Assembly: GCA_002077045.2 (NCBI GenBank)
Contig: KZ111157.1
Location: 726,126-790,125 of the forward strand
DNA from: Rachicladosporium sp. CCFEE 5018
Taxonomy: Eukaryota > Ascomycota > Dothideomycetes > Cladosporiales > Cladosporiaceae
DNA: 64,000 bases
Reading direction: 5' to 3'
Positions 30,401-39,092 of the stretch are shown here, in pieces. Within the stretch, counting starts at the first letter, position 1; every line of letters starts with the position of its first letter. The notes below the pieces were generated by a model, which searched no databases, was not told where the DNA came from, and saw nothing but the letters and a program-made list of their open reading frames with translations. A program made the position numbers and the translations under genes.

Positions 30401-32043
30401 TTCAAAGCACGTTCCACAAGCTGCCGAAGCAGACTGCTCATTCTCGATGCGAAGTCACCGCTCAATTTTGTATAAGCTAACGCATCAAGTACCAGCTTTG
30501 CCGAACTCAAGTGCGCTTCATCGGTACTCTCGTCATCGTTGGTGCTTGCAAGCTCCTGCAATGGCTTCAGGAGGAGATTCTGCATTTCTGGTCCAGCCTG
30601 TATTTTAGACGCAGTCGATGTGCTGGAGAGACGAGGCAGCGAGGCCAGAAGCTCAAGAGGCTGATCCTGGGCTTGCGATGCGGCATGCGTGACGAAGATT
30701 TTGAGCAACAGCTGCTCAAAGCGGGGACGGCCCAGGCGAGCGAAGTACTCGCAGAAGGGCAAGAAATGTGGCGCCCATTGGCCTGCACTCAGTCTAAAGA
30801 GCAGACTAAGCGCTGGTAACACCGCATCGATCGGACCGGTCTGGAACACAGTCGCCACAGTCCTCAAAATCTGTCTTCTAGTGCGCGTGGACAGGTCTAC
30901 TCGCTCACATCCGGTAGTCACCAGATCAGTAACCACCGCCATGATGCCGGCCCATTTGCGCGTCCTCGAACCCTTCCGGACTGTGATAATTGTGTAGAGT
31001 AGCTCACTGGTAAGTGAGACTGAAGCGTCTTTGTCGGCGACGGGATTGTGCGGTAATTCTTCGATCAGCAGTTCGACTGCAGGCTGGAAGGTCTCAGACT
31101 GTGTGAAGTGGATCAAGCTCGTAAGTGTGCCGACAAGCAAAGCGACGGAGCCGTCCTCAGGCTTGGCTCGCACGCATCTGACGAGACACTTCAGCACTGA
31201 CAGCGCACTCGAATGGAGTCCGTTCTGCACGCCTTTCATTGACTCTGTCATCAAGGTCATAACACCTTGCTGATGCAGATTGGACGCGCGACCCTCGTTG
31301 GTCGAAGGGCAGCTCTCAAGGATGTGTCCGATGATCCTATCAAGTGGAACAATATCACGCTCGTACTGCGTGGCAGCTTTACGGATCAGGAAGCTCATCG
31401 ACTCGGCAGCGAATCGGATGATGAAAGGCTTCTGCGACTGCACTCCTAAGTATGGCGACATTAGATCGTATAGAGGTCGCAGGTCTGGCGTCAGAAGTCG
31501 TGAAAGGTACTTGAACAGCCATGCGAGACATGTGAAGCTCCACTCCACCACAGCAGGGTCCTCATGCTTTGCCGCGACAGACGCCACCACACTCACAGCC
31601 TGAGCAAAGTGAACCTCGAACCGGGTATCCATGTCGTGCGCGAAGTGTGCCAGTAGTGCCAGCAACGGCTCCATAGCCAGCGCATCTGCCTTCTGGATGT
31701 ACTCCATCAACAGTCCCATCACCGTCTCCTCGTTGTGCAAGAGCACAGGCAGACTGTCGCATAGCGGCTCTGCTTGTGTCGCAAAAGACGTAAACGTCTG
31801 CGACAGATTGAGATCTCGCCATTCCGCCAGCGATCGCCCTGTGTATGTGTCTGTATCGCTTGACAATCCATCTCGCTCGTTCGGCTGTCTCTTTCGCCTG
31901 ACCGGATCGATGTGTAATTTTGCGATTCGCTCTGTGAAGGATTGGTATCGGTGGTTCCTGGTCGATGGCGTGGATCGCTTCGTGATTTTACTTGGCTTGA
32001 CCACCTTTGCAGGCTTTCCAGCCTTCGTCTTCGTCAACGCCAT
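24454..32043 (-). CDS. UTP20: U3 snoRNP component Utp20 (DRIM family), giant HEAT-repeat protein
   Basis: One uninterrupted exon encodes about 2529 residues. The start MALTKTKAGKP is chosen because the 54 upstream in-frame residues overlap a promoter-like motif and do not match the family. The N-terminus has the typical HRYQSFTERIAKLHIDP followed by many alpha-helical HEAT-like repeats. The DRIM-domain region includes WLPLMHNFLLFMRDEDD-type motifs near the middle, and the C-terminus is a Lys/Arg tail (ERRRKSEGKKAKIREKG) suited to nucleolar RNA binding. Utp20 is needed for early pre-rRNA cleavage in 18S rRNA production. It is divergent from the Drn1-like gene. Confidence 0.95.
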   Translation of the reverse strand: MALTKTKAGKPAKVVKPSKITKRSTPSTRNHRYQSFTERIAKLHIDPVRRKRQPNERDGLSSDTDTYTGRSLAEWRDLNLSQTFTSFATQAEPLCDSLPVLLHNEETVMGLLMEYIQKADALAMEPLLALLAHFAHDMDTRFEVHFAQAVSVVASVAAKHEDPAVVEWSFTCLAWLFKYLSRLLTPDLRPLYDLMSPYLGVQSQKPFIIRFAAESMSFLIRKAATQYERDIVPLDRIIGHILESCPSTNEGRASNLHQQGVMTLMTESMKGVQNGLHSSALSVLKCLVRCVRAKPEDGSVALLVGTLTSLIHFTQSETFQPAVELLIEELPHNPVADKDASVSLTSELLYTIITVRKGSRTRKWAGIMAVVTDLVTTGCERVDLSTRTRRQILRTVATVFQTGPIDAVLPALSLLFRLSAGQWAPHFLPFCEYFARLGRPRFEQLLLKIFVTHAASQAQDQPLELLASLPRLSSTSTASKIQAGPEMQNLLLKPLQELASTNDDESTDEAHLSSAKLVLDALAYTKLSGDFASRMSSLLRQLVERALKARTANNSESSLARFALGPVLQSATVIGMDISEFWPQLCQASGHGVAYGAYLTSLADLLKSSAELDMTGDYIDTLCASLVTALALPSSQLRGAALDALESVYRRKDLSVPEALNIATLIESTPLSMETSRGLSMNIRRLATAYQDSDMDDLMRTAIPTYCFGLLHLKLSQAWSDALEALSSMSKTPIGEETIVSLAQKWLDSEAFETSADTQATQILTVDSEGFNVVSDFECSNLSKITAIARQVFEEPHHGDSSPEQLLEAELRTVTSITPSSRGQALRVLDKIPQIAEKRSRLLVPVLLRWVSRSRDEEVQAVTIDRWSRKDQKAMLGVFAKFHNPSVLFRSPEVYDALLSLCANGDVEIQKSALQALLTWKNATLSKYAEHLHNLLDDARFRDEISVFLQGGDEDGIHADDIDTIMPVLLRLLYGRAVGGSKDVQQARRKAIFVALARFDDSVLAAFIGIALSGVSDSAESTESDARGTMGASMRQQVGALNMMNDMLETLGGGMRPFAAQIADATLACAVPASKALEHDTEYIAQDSSLLKSVRQIGIQCLVKLFADMHELPLAEQGRIVVSELIAPRLDNFAAENTQSIAATLRLFAAWAGSAVHAGHLYEHNAEQLTRVSDLLAHGSAQTEVKVFILRGVLDKLLGLPDLQQSLQPYVSGFVTSVSAILSQQPAGDLLAACVNSTVQLAERITDPAQAGQIIELCAHLLRQPGHFVHPKVKAGLVKTMMPLLDILDKAAVPTGVYEAICGLFFRLRDIESRTMFADILIKLCRHDAALLETAELCREINALESGRLGQPDHARKERAFDKIYESADKYSLDQWLPLMHNFLLFMRDEDDTVNRASAARALELFIIACAKSGQMKLIESDLFPAIQRGMKEPSELVRAEYLRLLGILVQHNPDWSEVDDLTGLTVNGDEEASFFINVLHIQQHRRLRALRRLAEEPKLRSQNVNRIFLPLLEQFIFDQAEGDAGRTLSDQTVATIRPLAKSLKWSDYRSVMKRYLGQLRKNPEQEKVVLRLIGALVDGLVSRMEDLPIVPVNADEPEASRTGRQKAILTEFLPPLSAYLHHKDESTVDRRVGVAVSIVKLLRLLPEADFVAGLAPTLTDISHILKSKDLEARDQTRRTFSTILSLVGPTYLRFIINEMRSALQRGYQLHVLSYTLHHILVTNAEMLKPGDLDTTLTELMSVVMDDIFGVTGQEKDAEEYKSGMKEIKSSKSYDTLEIVARSTSISKMGQLILPIRAMLQERLDMKSVKKIDDLLIRIRKGIDQNPAADSRDMLAFCHEVVRQVQAHEAAPHVRLAEQSYNVRQYLVASEKKANRKGATTSYLFKLSSFALNLVRKVVRRHEDLQTPANMAGYLPICGDALTEGQEEVQIAAVKLLTTIIRVPMKDIEDNCAVYLKQAVAVMKSQTSSTTDAAKAALDLITAILRERRSVQVKEKDIAYLLQTLKQDLDEPDRQGILFRFLRAVLGRQIVITEVYEVMDEVAKMMITNPDESVRQSARSAYLQFVIDYPQGKDRWTKQTGFLVKNLDYQHVAGRRSVMEVLHGLLAKLGDEALQPLLVTLFVGLVTRVSGDVDAACRDMAGALIGKIFDKADEEKMEVLVGMLRKWTGADKKLSLRRAAILCWTILARSGKATAKQTDSLLDTVAIIAADEIENDSAAKVQLLLAGLQLLSILCDQSPAKALAAKRADLWASVQQHLNTNNVDVQLMAVQLQSTVFNDAASTTSKTQGGLSTMPLRASGGYELGQEELRTGCALNFRILRDSAIGSTELIAQAVRNVAFLGRLFAANNMPWKDRSMDEDEVEADDAEDALAEKDDTAIGYLLSRLSSIIRRENAPVVTRMAALQCQTALLSTLSPPFLNIGTIIHPLYNLTDASIPQPPGEAHAAFTTQARETLDMLQKKLGSEVYVKEMAKARKFANERRDERRRKRRIEAVSEPERAARERRRKSEGKKAKIREKGAEARGKRRGW

Positions 32044-32521
32044 GTCGACATCGTCCTTGTGAACTACTGCAGAGTCCCGATCGTCTCGAGTGCTGCTCCA
32101 AAAAGTTGTTTCAAAGGTTCGGATCTGATAAGGTCTGTCGGCATGTGGAGGCGGCTCGGCTGTCCGTGTCCCGAGATCCGACAAAGCCCTAACCCTAAGT
32201 GACAAACTTCACTTTCTGGTCTCGTATATGTACACACTTCAATCTATAATATTTCCATGGCCACGGGTGAAACTAGCGCACTCACGAGCTAACATGTGCG
32301 CAAGTACGGTGTTCATGTGCTGCGCTAGTTGTCGCAGCTCAAGCTTAAGAACGTAGCCACCTTCTACTATTTCCTCTGTCACTCCACCTCTCAACTTCAT
32401 TTACTTTTTAACACTTCGATTGTTCATACATACTACATCGTTCCCTTCGACGCATAGGTTCGACAGATACACTCCATAGATCTCTGTTCGCCATACTTGC
32501 ACATTCACACTTTCCAACGCC
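32044..32521. promoter_or_regulatory. Shared divergent promoter, Utp20 / Drn1-like
   Basis: 478 bp between two start codons facing apart. It contains the duplicated TTAGGG-type box described separately, and a pyrimidine-rich tract before the Drn1-like start. Confidence 0.55.
32187..32198 (-). promoter_or_regulatory. Telomere-repeat-like box (two TTAGGG units)
   Basis: CCCTAACCCTAA on the + strand, that is two telomere units reading toward Utp20, about 145 bp upstream of its start codon. In several fungi Tbf1-type Myb factors bind TTAGGG in promoters of ribosome-biogenesis and snoRNA genes. That link is inferred here. Confidence 0.45.
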
Positions 32522-34146
32522 ATGGCCTCCAAAGTCGCCGTCGCTGGCAGCGTGAACGGGAAACTTTGGGCTTCTTCACCAAGTTGGCCGGACTACAGGC
32601 GAAGCAGAACTTCGCTTTTGTAATCGTTGCCGGCGACCTTTTCGCAGATCAGGACAGCACCTCGGAAGCAGAGAACTACGAGGTCAAAAAGCTGATGAAG
32701 GGTGAAATCACCGTTCCGGTCACCACGTACTTTGCAATCGGTCGACGCGAGTTACCCGAGGACGTCGTCTCCCATCTCAAAGAGCACGATGGCGAACTCT
32801 GTCCCAATCTCTTCGCACTTGGTCGCAAGGGTCGCGTGAAGACGAGCGAGGGGTTCAGCATCGTTGCAGTAGGTGGTGCGCATAGCGATGGTGATGTCGC
32901 CAACCATCCTTACGCCGCTGTCTATACAACCAAGGACGCAAGCTCTGCTAAAGGCTACAACGATGCAGATATCCTCGTGACCAGCGAGTGGCCGTCGGCT
33001 GTGCGCTATGCGTCTGCCGCTGGTCGCGAAATCAAACCTGCAGTCAGCGCAGACTCAATCGCCGAGCTGTGTACTGCGCTGAAGCCGCGATATCACTTTT
33101 CCACCGGCGATGCGTACTTTGAGCGCGAGCCTTTTTTTCATGTTTCGGATCCGCCACGACCGATCACGAGGTTCGTCAGCCTAGCTGAGTTTGGAAATAC
33201 CGAAAAGAAGAAGTGGATGTACGCATTTTCGTTCGAGCCATCCGCGTCTCCCCCAACAGTGATGCCCGAGGGCACGACTGCATCGCCATTCACACAAGGC
33301 AAGAAGCGTAAGCTGGACAGCCAAGCTGAGTCCTTCAACACTCATCGCTTTGCCAATGGCAACGGAGGCGATCAGTACGATGGACGTGGCGGGAAGCGCA
33401 TGCGTCGCGCGCCACCGAAGCCGACTGAATGCTACTTCTGCCTTTCCTTCAACCAGGATGCAGCACATATGATCACGGCTATCGGCGAGCAGGTCTACTT
33501 GACGACGTCGAAAGGACCGCTTCCACTCAAGGACACCTATCCCGAAATCGGATTTCCCGGGCATGTTCTCATCATTCCGGTCGACCACGCCCCGACTCTC
33601 TCCGCATTCAGTAACGAAACTCGCGATGCAGTCACGTCGGAGATGATTGCCATGAAAGACGGTCTACAGAAGATGGTCGCTTCGAAAAGTCGTGATGCCG
33701 ACGGCCACGCCCGCCTGGGCGCGGTGACTTGGGAGATCAGCAAGTCGAGCGGCGTGCATCTTCAGTGGCAGTTCCTCCCCATGGCAGCATCTATGATCCA
33801 ATCCGGCGTGATCGAGGCTGCCTTCGTCGCGGAGGCAGAGAACTCCGAGTATCCCACCAAGTTCCTCTCCACCACCACCGAGATCGCAGAAGCCGAGAAG
33901 TACGATTACTTCAAGGTGATGATATGGTCAGAGGGCTTGAGGAAGGACATCCTGCTGCCACTTGATCAGAGCTTCTGCTTTGATCTGCAATTCGGGAGGT
34001 GTGTTGTGGGCAAGCTGCTGGGGCTAGAGCCACGGACGCACTGGAAGGACTGTCCGCAGAGCAAGGCGGAGGAAGAAGCTGATGCGGAGGTAATGAAGGA
34101 GGCCTTCAAGGAATTCGACCCGAGTATGGCTGGAGGAGCTGAGTAG
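32522..34146 (+). pseudogene. DRN1: CWF19-like/Drn1 (CwfJ family) RNA-lariat debranching cofactor, frame broken near residue 15
   Basis: The natural start reads MASKVAVAGSVNGKL, the expected N-terminus of the metallophosphatase-like domain. The continuing homologous sequence (GFFTKLAGLQAKQNFAFV, IVAGDLFAD) lies in another frame from about 32566. One base appears to be missing around 32564-32566. The rest is intact: FAIGRR, then CwfJ domain 1 with ECYFCLSFNQ, HVLIIPVDHAP, HLQWQFLP (HIT-like triad region) and CwfJ domain 2 ending RTHWKDCPQSK. The family assists Dbr1 in lariat turnover. With everything else well kept, a sequencing error is more likely than a true pseudogene. Total length about 541 residues is normal. 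Confidence 0.82.
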
Positions 34147-34526
34147 ATGATGCCCCTGGTTTCAACAGGTGAAGTTGGTGGAGGAAGCTGTTTAAGGGGC
34201 AGCTAGAGCAAGCCGTAGTGGTATCACGGAGCATAATGTATCAATTGTGTATTCTACAACGACAGCTCTGCAATGTTCACTCCAAAACACTACGACAAGA
34301 CGCTCTATTATCGTGATGTTCCGGCAGGTAGCATTCTGCCTTTGTAGTCTGGCAATCAAGAGACAACCCCTCCGGAAGAGTTCCGCACTATAGATCTATA
34401 GTGTGCACTACAACTATGTACTCCCGGAACATCGAGCTCTCTACATGTAGCGATTATCATTATCCGAAGGGAAGTAGCAGTCATACTCCATTTACTTGCT
34501 GCTCCTAGCAGTCCCCATCGCCCATC
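34147..34526. other. Intergenic with a palindrome
   Basis: Downstream of the Drn1-like gene and upstream of IST1. The palindrome at 34386-34403 is listed separately. No coding signal. Confidence 0.5.
34386..34403. repeat. Perfect 18-bp palindrome
   Basis: CACTATAGATCTATAGTG equals its own reverse complement. It is flanked by GTTCCG on the left and CGGAAC on the right (about 34380 and 34435), giving a larger imperfect inverted repeat in the IST1 promoter. Confidence 0.7.
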
Positions 34527-35426
34527 ATGCCCGCTACCTCGCCCCTCACCAACAAAATCAAAGTCCAACTCAAATTAGGCATCGCTCGTCTACGAATGGT
34601 CCAACAGAAAGACACAGCAGTAGCCAAACAGCAGCGTCGAGCGATGGCACTGCTTCTCGAGCAAGGAAAAGAAGAAAGCGCAAAGATCCGCGTCGAGAAT
34701 ATCATCCGCACGGACATGAACACGGAGCTTCTCGAAATCTTAGAACTCTACTGCGAGCTACTGTCAGCTCGGGCTGGCCTGCTGGAGTCGAAGGAGTGTG
34801 ATCCTGGACTAGAGGAAGCAGTGAAGAGCCTCATCTACGCTGCGCCGAAGGTGGAAGGGGTAAAGGAGTTGACGACCGTGAGGCAGCTGCTGGCGGAGAA
34901 GTACGGGAAGGAATTCACGCTTGAGGCTGTGGAGAACAGAGATGGGAAGGTCTCGAAACGAGTGCTAGATCGGACGAAGGTGGAGCCGCCGGCGAAGGAG
35001 CTTGTGGAGGCGTATCTCGGTGCGATTGCTGAGGCTTACGGGATTGACTGGCCGCCTGGCACGCATGCTAAGAGGGCTGCTGAGGCTGCCGCGGAGGCAA
35101 ACGGAGACAACGATGAAGACGACGACGATGATGCAACGGGTGGTCAGAAGGTCAAGGCACTGGAGGCGCCTTTGGCAACGGACGACCTGAGCAAGGCGAC
35201 ACCACCTAGGGACTTTGGGCCGAAGAGCCCCGTGTCCGTAGCACCTCCGAGCCCCAGTACTGATAACGTGAGACCCAAGATCACGGGAGCGGATCTAAAG
35301 CCCAGCAAGAAGATGACTGACGCAGGTAAGAAGGGTGCAGCTACTGATGGCAAAGCCGGCGGGCCTGGTGGCAAGATCCCAGATGTGAACGAGCTTGCTG
35401 CGAGGTTTGCGCAGCTCAAGCGATGA
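34527..35426 (+). CDS. IST1: Ist1, regulator of ESCRT-III / Vps4
   Basis: Single exon of 299 residues. The IST1 domain fills the first 190: NKIKVQLKLGIARLRMVQQKD, RVENIIRTDMNTELLEILELYCELL, AAPKVEGVKELTTVRQLLAEKYG. A Pro/Ser-rich acidic linker follows, and the protein ends with NELAARFAQLKR, which fits the MIT-interacting motif (MIM1, spaced Leu/Arg/Leu/Lys) that binds Vps4. Ist1 folds like an ESCRT-III subunit and modulates Vps4 in multivesicular-body sorting. Confidence 0.95.
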   Translation: MPATSPLTNKIKVQLKLGIARLRMVQQKDTAVAKQQRRAMALLLEQGKEESAKIRVENIIRTDMNTELLEILELYCELLSARAGLLESKECDPGLEEAVKSLIYAAPKVEGVKELTTVRQLLAEKYGKEFTLEAVENRDGKVSKRVLDRTKVEPPAKELVEAYLGAIAEAYGIDWPPGTHAKRAAEAAAEANGDNDEDDDDDATGGQKVKALEAPLATDDLSKATPPRDFGPKSPVSVAPPSPSTDNVRPKITGADLKPSKKMTDAGKKGAATDGKAGGPGGKIPDVNELAARFAQLKR

Positions 35427-35595
35427 GTGGGTGACTGGCATGATTGGCAACGGATGATAGGACGACATGACTGGATTCCATGACTACCGTTGGAGGAGTT
35501 GCTATTTGGCAATCGTCCCAATTAGGCCTTTATCAAGACAGCTGTTGACTGCCCACCCATTCGCTCCCAAGCAGTCTTCATACCATACGGGAACG

Positions 35596-36147
35596 ATGGA
35601 AAGTCCCGGCCAACCCGAAAACCTGCGTCGTCAGACCTGGGAACTAGTTCACCTCGTCAATGCAGCCACTCACGGTCTTTCGACCTGTCTGTCACTGAAC
35701 GACTTGCTCCACGCCGCGAAATCAGCCAAAGACGAAGCGCTGATAATGTTATACAACATGTGCCTCAGCTCCAGCATGACCTCTCTTCGCAACTTTGTCG
35801 CAACGTGTGCACAAGTCGGTGACAGCATGCCGAAGGACATCCCACAAGGCAAAACCCAAGAGACACACTCAGAGTCGCGCGCATACCAGTCCCTGATGGT
35901 TGCAGCATCCCGCTCGAGAGACATTGCGCCCCTGCTGTCTCTGCTGGACAGGAAGGAGGTGAGGACTGTCGGCCAAGCGACTAAAGGAGGAGGGTACCAA
36001 GAAGCTCGAGCGGTCGCCGAGTTCGATGGGTGGGCACAGTGCTATGAGCTGAATGATTTGCAGATGCTCTGCAAGGAGATGCTTGCTTGGCGTGATATTG
36101 AGGTCGGGTGGAAGACATGCTGGAGGAAGTGGAGTGCGCCGCTGTGA
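35596..36147 (+). CDS. Hypothetical protein
   Basis: One exon of 183 residues starting MESPGQPENL. The protein is mostly alpha-helical and soluble, with no signal peptide or transmembrane segment. The first part (WELVHLVNAATHG, LNDLLHAAKSAKD) is helix-rich, and the end is aromatic (WRDIEVGWKTCWRKW). No motif allows a family call. Base composition is like the neighbours. Confidence 0.5.
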   Translation: MESPGQPENLRRQTWELVHLVNAATHGLSTCLSLNDLLHAAKSAKDEALIMLYNMCLSSSMTSLRNFVATCAQVGDSMPKDIPQGKTQETHSESRAYQSLMVAASRSRDIAPLLSLLDRKEVRTVGQATKGGGYQEARAVAEFDGWAQCYELNDLQMLCKEMLAWRDIEVGWKTCWRKWSAPL

Positions 36148-36412
36148 TCGAGAGCGAGGCGCATTCAAGCCGTGCGCGACGCAGATTTCGATCGGGAAGC
36201 ACTTCTCGGCGCAGCAACGTCCACAGTCGCTGCCGGCGTTTGACTTCAGCGCACATTTGTGTCTGCGCTTCGCCCCGATGACCTGCAGCTAAGCTACGCC
36301 ACAAACGCCACCACTGCAAGACCTCCTGAGAGAACATAGGAAAAGACATCATTGTCTTAATATCTGTACATGCAGTCCTTTACGGCATCCACGACATTGC
36401 TCCACAGTCAAC

Positions 36413-37249
36413 ATGGGAGTCGCAACGTACGCTACATGGATTGTGGTGGTCATTGGACCCGTCGCAGCCTGTATCAAAGCCCTTTCCATTCGTACGAATA
36501 TGGAACTATCGACCATCGCCAGCTACCATGTCAATTCCAGCATCTTGCAATCATCTGAGACTCGTGAAGCATGCGGCTCAGCATATACAACGCATGGCTC
36601 CAACTACATTACGACACTACCTCCACACCTCTTGGATGATCCTTCCGCGGCAGACTTCATACACGTCCGCGATGATCTCAAACTTCCGATGTATCCTCTG
36701 CCATACATTCGTGAGATCGAGACTACATTCACGCTTCTATTGCGCACCATGGCCGATCGCTTGTCACGTTCACCATGCGGCTGGTACGCATGGCTCGGAT
36801 CCTGGCGAGACTCGAATCGGCGAAAGATCTTCAGCCGACGTCACATCCGCGCGTTACGCTTCGAGAGAGGGGACACTTTTGGTGGCGCCTTTCGCGTTGT
36901 CGACCGCAAAGCAGCTAAGATCGAAATCGCCTTCGCAGATGGCGACGTCTCCGAGCGCATCGTCTTCAGTCTCTGGGACGCCGATTACCTACCGGAGTAC
37001 AAGCGCGCGCCCTCACACAATCGACAGCATCCCAGATGCATTCTGCGATGCGATAGACTGCAGTGGGTGGAGAAGGGCAGTGGCGTCCTGCCATTACGAG
37101 ACAGTGCCCGGGCAGTCTGGTGGCATCGGTATCTGGGCTGGAGGACTATGGTAGAGGGCGGGAAGTTCCTGAGGCAGCGCAGACTTGATTCGTTGCCGGG
37201 GTGTGAGTGGGAGAGGGAGCTTTGGTTGCAGTGTATTGCGGCGTGGTGA
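36413..37249 (+). CDS. Hypothetical protein with N-terminal membrane segment
   Basis: One exon of 278 residues. Residues 5-24 (TYATWIVVVIGPVAACIKAL) form a likely signal anchor. The rest is rich in Arg, Trp and Tyr, with IRALRFERGDTFGGAFRVVDR and RIVFSLWDADYLPEYKRAP suggesting a compact beta-rich domain. I do not recognise it. It could be a lineage-specific membrane protein. Confidence 0.5.
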   Translation: MGVATYATWIVVVIGPVAACIKALSIRTNMELSTIASYHVNSSILQSSETREACGSAYTTHGSNYITTLPPHLLDDPSAADFIHVRDDLKLPMYPLPYIREIETTFTLLLRTMADRLSRSPCGWYAWLGSWRDSNRRKIFSRRHIRALRFERGDTFGGAFRVVDRKAAKIEIAFADGDVSERIVFSLWDADYLPEYKRAPSHNRQHPRCILRCDRLQWVEKGSGVLPLRDSARAVWWHRYLGWRTMVEGGKFLRQRRLDSLPGCEWERELWLQCIAAW

Positions 37250-37697
37250 TGAACAACCTGGATCGCCTGTAGCGGGTCCAAGTGGTAGAGAGTCATGAGA
37301 GTATGTGGGCACAGACCAGCGGAGTGGGACATCTCGCGCGTCGTGAAGCTGGACACTATGCACTGTGTGTGTAACATTCCGCCTACATCGACCTCGTCTA
37401 CATCCATATGCTGAGTCTGTATCATCTTCTTTCACCACAGCGCTGAGCGTCAAGCTGCTGAGCTCCAACTCCACCCGATGCCGGTCTCCACGTCACATTG
37501 GGAAGGTGGGCCATATCACAAATCAACCGTGAAGGCATACTTCGCCCTGGTATTTGACTGCATCACGTAATGTACCCACACTCCAAGGCATACTGATGCA
37601 AGGCTGAGTATCTTCTCCATTCCCACCTTTTCTCTTCTAGCGGTGCCCTCTTTCCTGCTTCGTAACCTCAAGCGCGAAACCGGTGAATGTACATAAT
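37250..37697. other. Intergenic, no gene seen
   Basis: Promoter region of the 5-oxoprolinase gene with pyrimidine-rich stretches just before the start. No coding signal. Confidence 0.5.
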
Positions 37698-39063
37698 ATG
37701 GCGGACTCGACAGCAAGCAGCGAAGGCATCCGCATCGCTATCGATCGTGGTGGGACGTTTACAGACTGTGTCGGCAACCCGGGCAGTGGCCGCATGGAAG
37801 ACGACGTGATCATCAAGCTGCTTTCAGTGGATCCTCAAAACTACGACGATGCGCCTCTGGAAGGCATACGACGGCTATTGGCACGCTTCACCGGCGAAGA
37901 GACGCCTCGAGGCCAGCCGCTGGACANNNNNNNNNNNNNNNNNNNNNNNNNNNNNNNNNNNNNNNNNNNNNNNNNNNNNNNNNNNNNNNNNNNNNNNNNN
38001 NNNNNNNNNNNNNNNNNNNNNNNNNNACTACATGGACGATGGCAGCCCGATCAAACTCAAAGTTACAATCGATGGTGGCAAGGGAGAAGCAGTCTTCGAT
38101 TTCACAGGCACAGGGCCAGAAGTCTACGGCAACATCAACGCACCTGAGGCTGTGACATACAGTGCTATCATCTACTGTCTCCGGTGTCTTATCAAGGAGG
38201 ACATCCCGCTGAACCAGGGCTGCTTGGCGCCTATCACTGTCAAGATTCCCAAGAAGTCCTTCCTCTCACCTTCTGGCACTGCTGCCGTCGTTGGCGGTAA
38301 TGTCTTGACTAGCCAGCGCGTGACGGATGTTGTTCTCAAAGCCTTCCACGCATGCGCTGCAAGCCAGGGCGACTGCAATAATCTAACCTTTGGCTTTGGC
38401 GGCAATGTCTCTGGCGAGAAGGAAGTGAAGGGCTTCGGCTACTATGAGACGATTGCTGGTGGCTCTGGTGCTGGACCCGATTGGGACGGCACGAATGGTG
38501 TGCACACGCACATGACCAATACACGAATTACGGACAGCGAAGTTCTCGAGCGGCGATATCCGGTCATCTTGCGAGAGTTCAGTCTCCGCGATGGGAGCCA
38601 CGGAGCCGGCCAGCATAAGGGCGGCGATGGAGTCGTGCGTGACATCGAGTTCAGAATCCCGGTGCAAGTCTCCATACTGAGTGAGCGGCGAGTATATCAT
38701 CCATATGGCCTCGAGGGTGGCGAGGATGCTCAGTGTGGGCAAAACCTCTGGGTTCGCAAGGTACCGAAGTTGGAGGGCAGTGATGCCGATGTCGCCACCA
38801 ATGGCGGCACTGAGCACGGTGGCGCCAATGGAAGCCCGGAAGATAAGCTTGATGAGGAAGTCCGCTACATCAACTTGGGCGGGAAGAACACCGCGAGCAT
38901 GCAGCCTGGCGAGCGCATCATCATCATGACGCCTGGCGGAGGTGGCTGGGGTCCAGTTGGAAAGGACCCTGCATCACAGCAGCACAATCGACAGGATCCG
39001 AAGCATGGCTGGCGAGGTGGAAGCATCGCATCTAGACAGGCTGAGGCTGAGGCGTCTGCTTGA
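37698..39063 (+). CDS. OXP1: 5-oxoprolinase (ATP-hydrolysing), large middle part missing in assembly gap
   Basis: The start encodes MADSTASSEGIRIAIDRGGTF, with the hydantoinase-A ATP-binding motif IDRGGTFTD, and runs to a 100-N gap after only 76 residues. After the gap, about 345 residues of the hydantoinase-B domain follow: FDFTGTGPEVYGNINAPEAV, LNQGCLAPI, GNVLTSQRVTDVVLKAF, GGSGAGPDWDGTNGVHTHMTN and TPGGGGWG near the end. A full enzyme has about 1300 residues, so some 800 or more are absent. The enzyme opens 5-oxoproline to glutamate in the glutathione cycle. Its stop is 29 nt from the convergent UBA4 stop. Confidence 0.92.
37927..38026. other. Assembly gap (100 N) hiding about 2.5 kb of 5-oxoprolinase
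   Basis: Exactly 100 N. The flanks correspond to opposite ends of a protein of about 1300 residues. Confidence 0.93.
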
Positions 39064-39092
39064 AGTGATCTGCCCGACGGAAGGCCGAGGAC

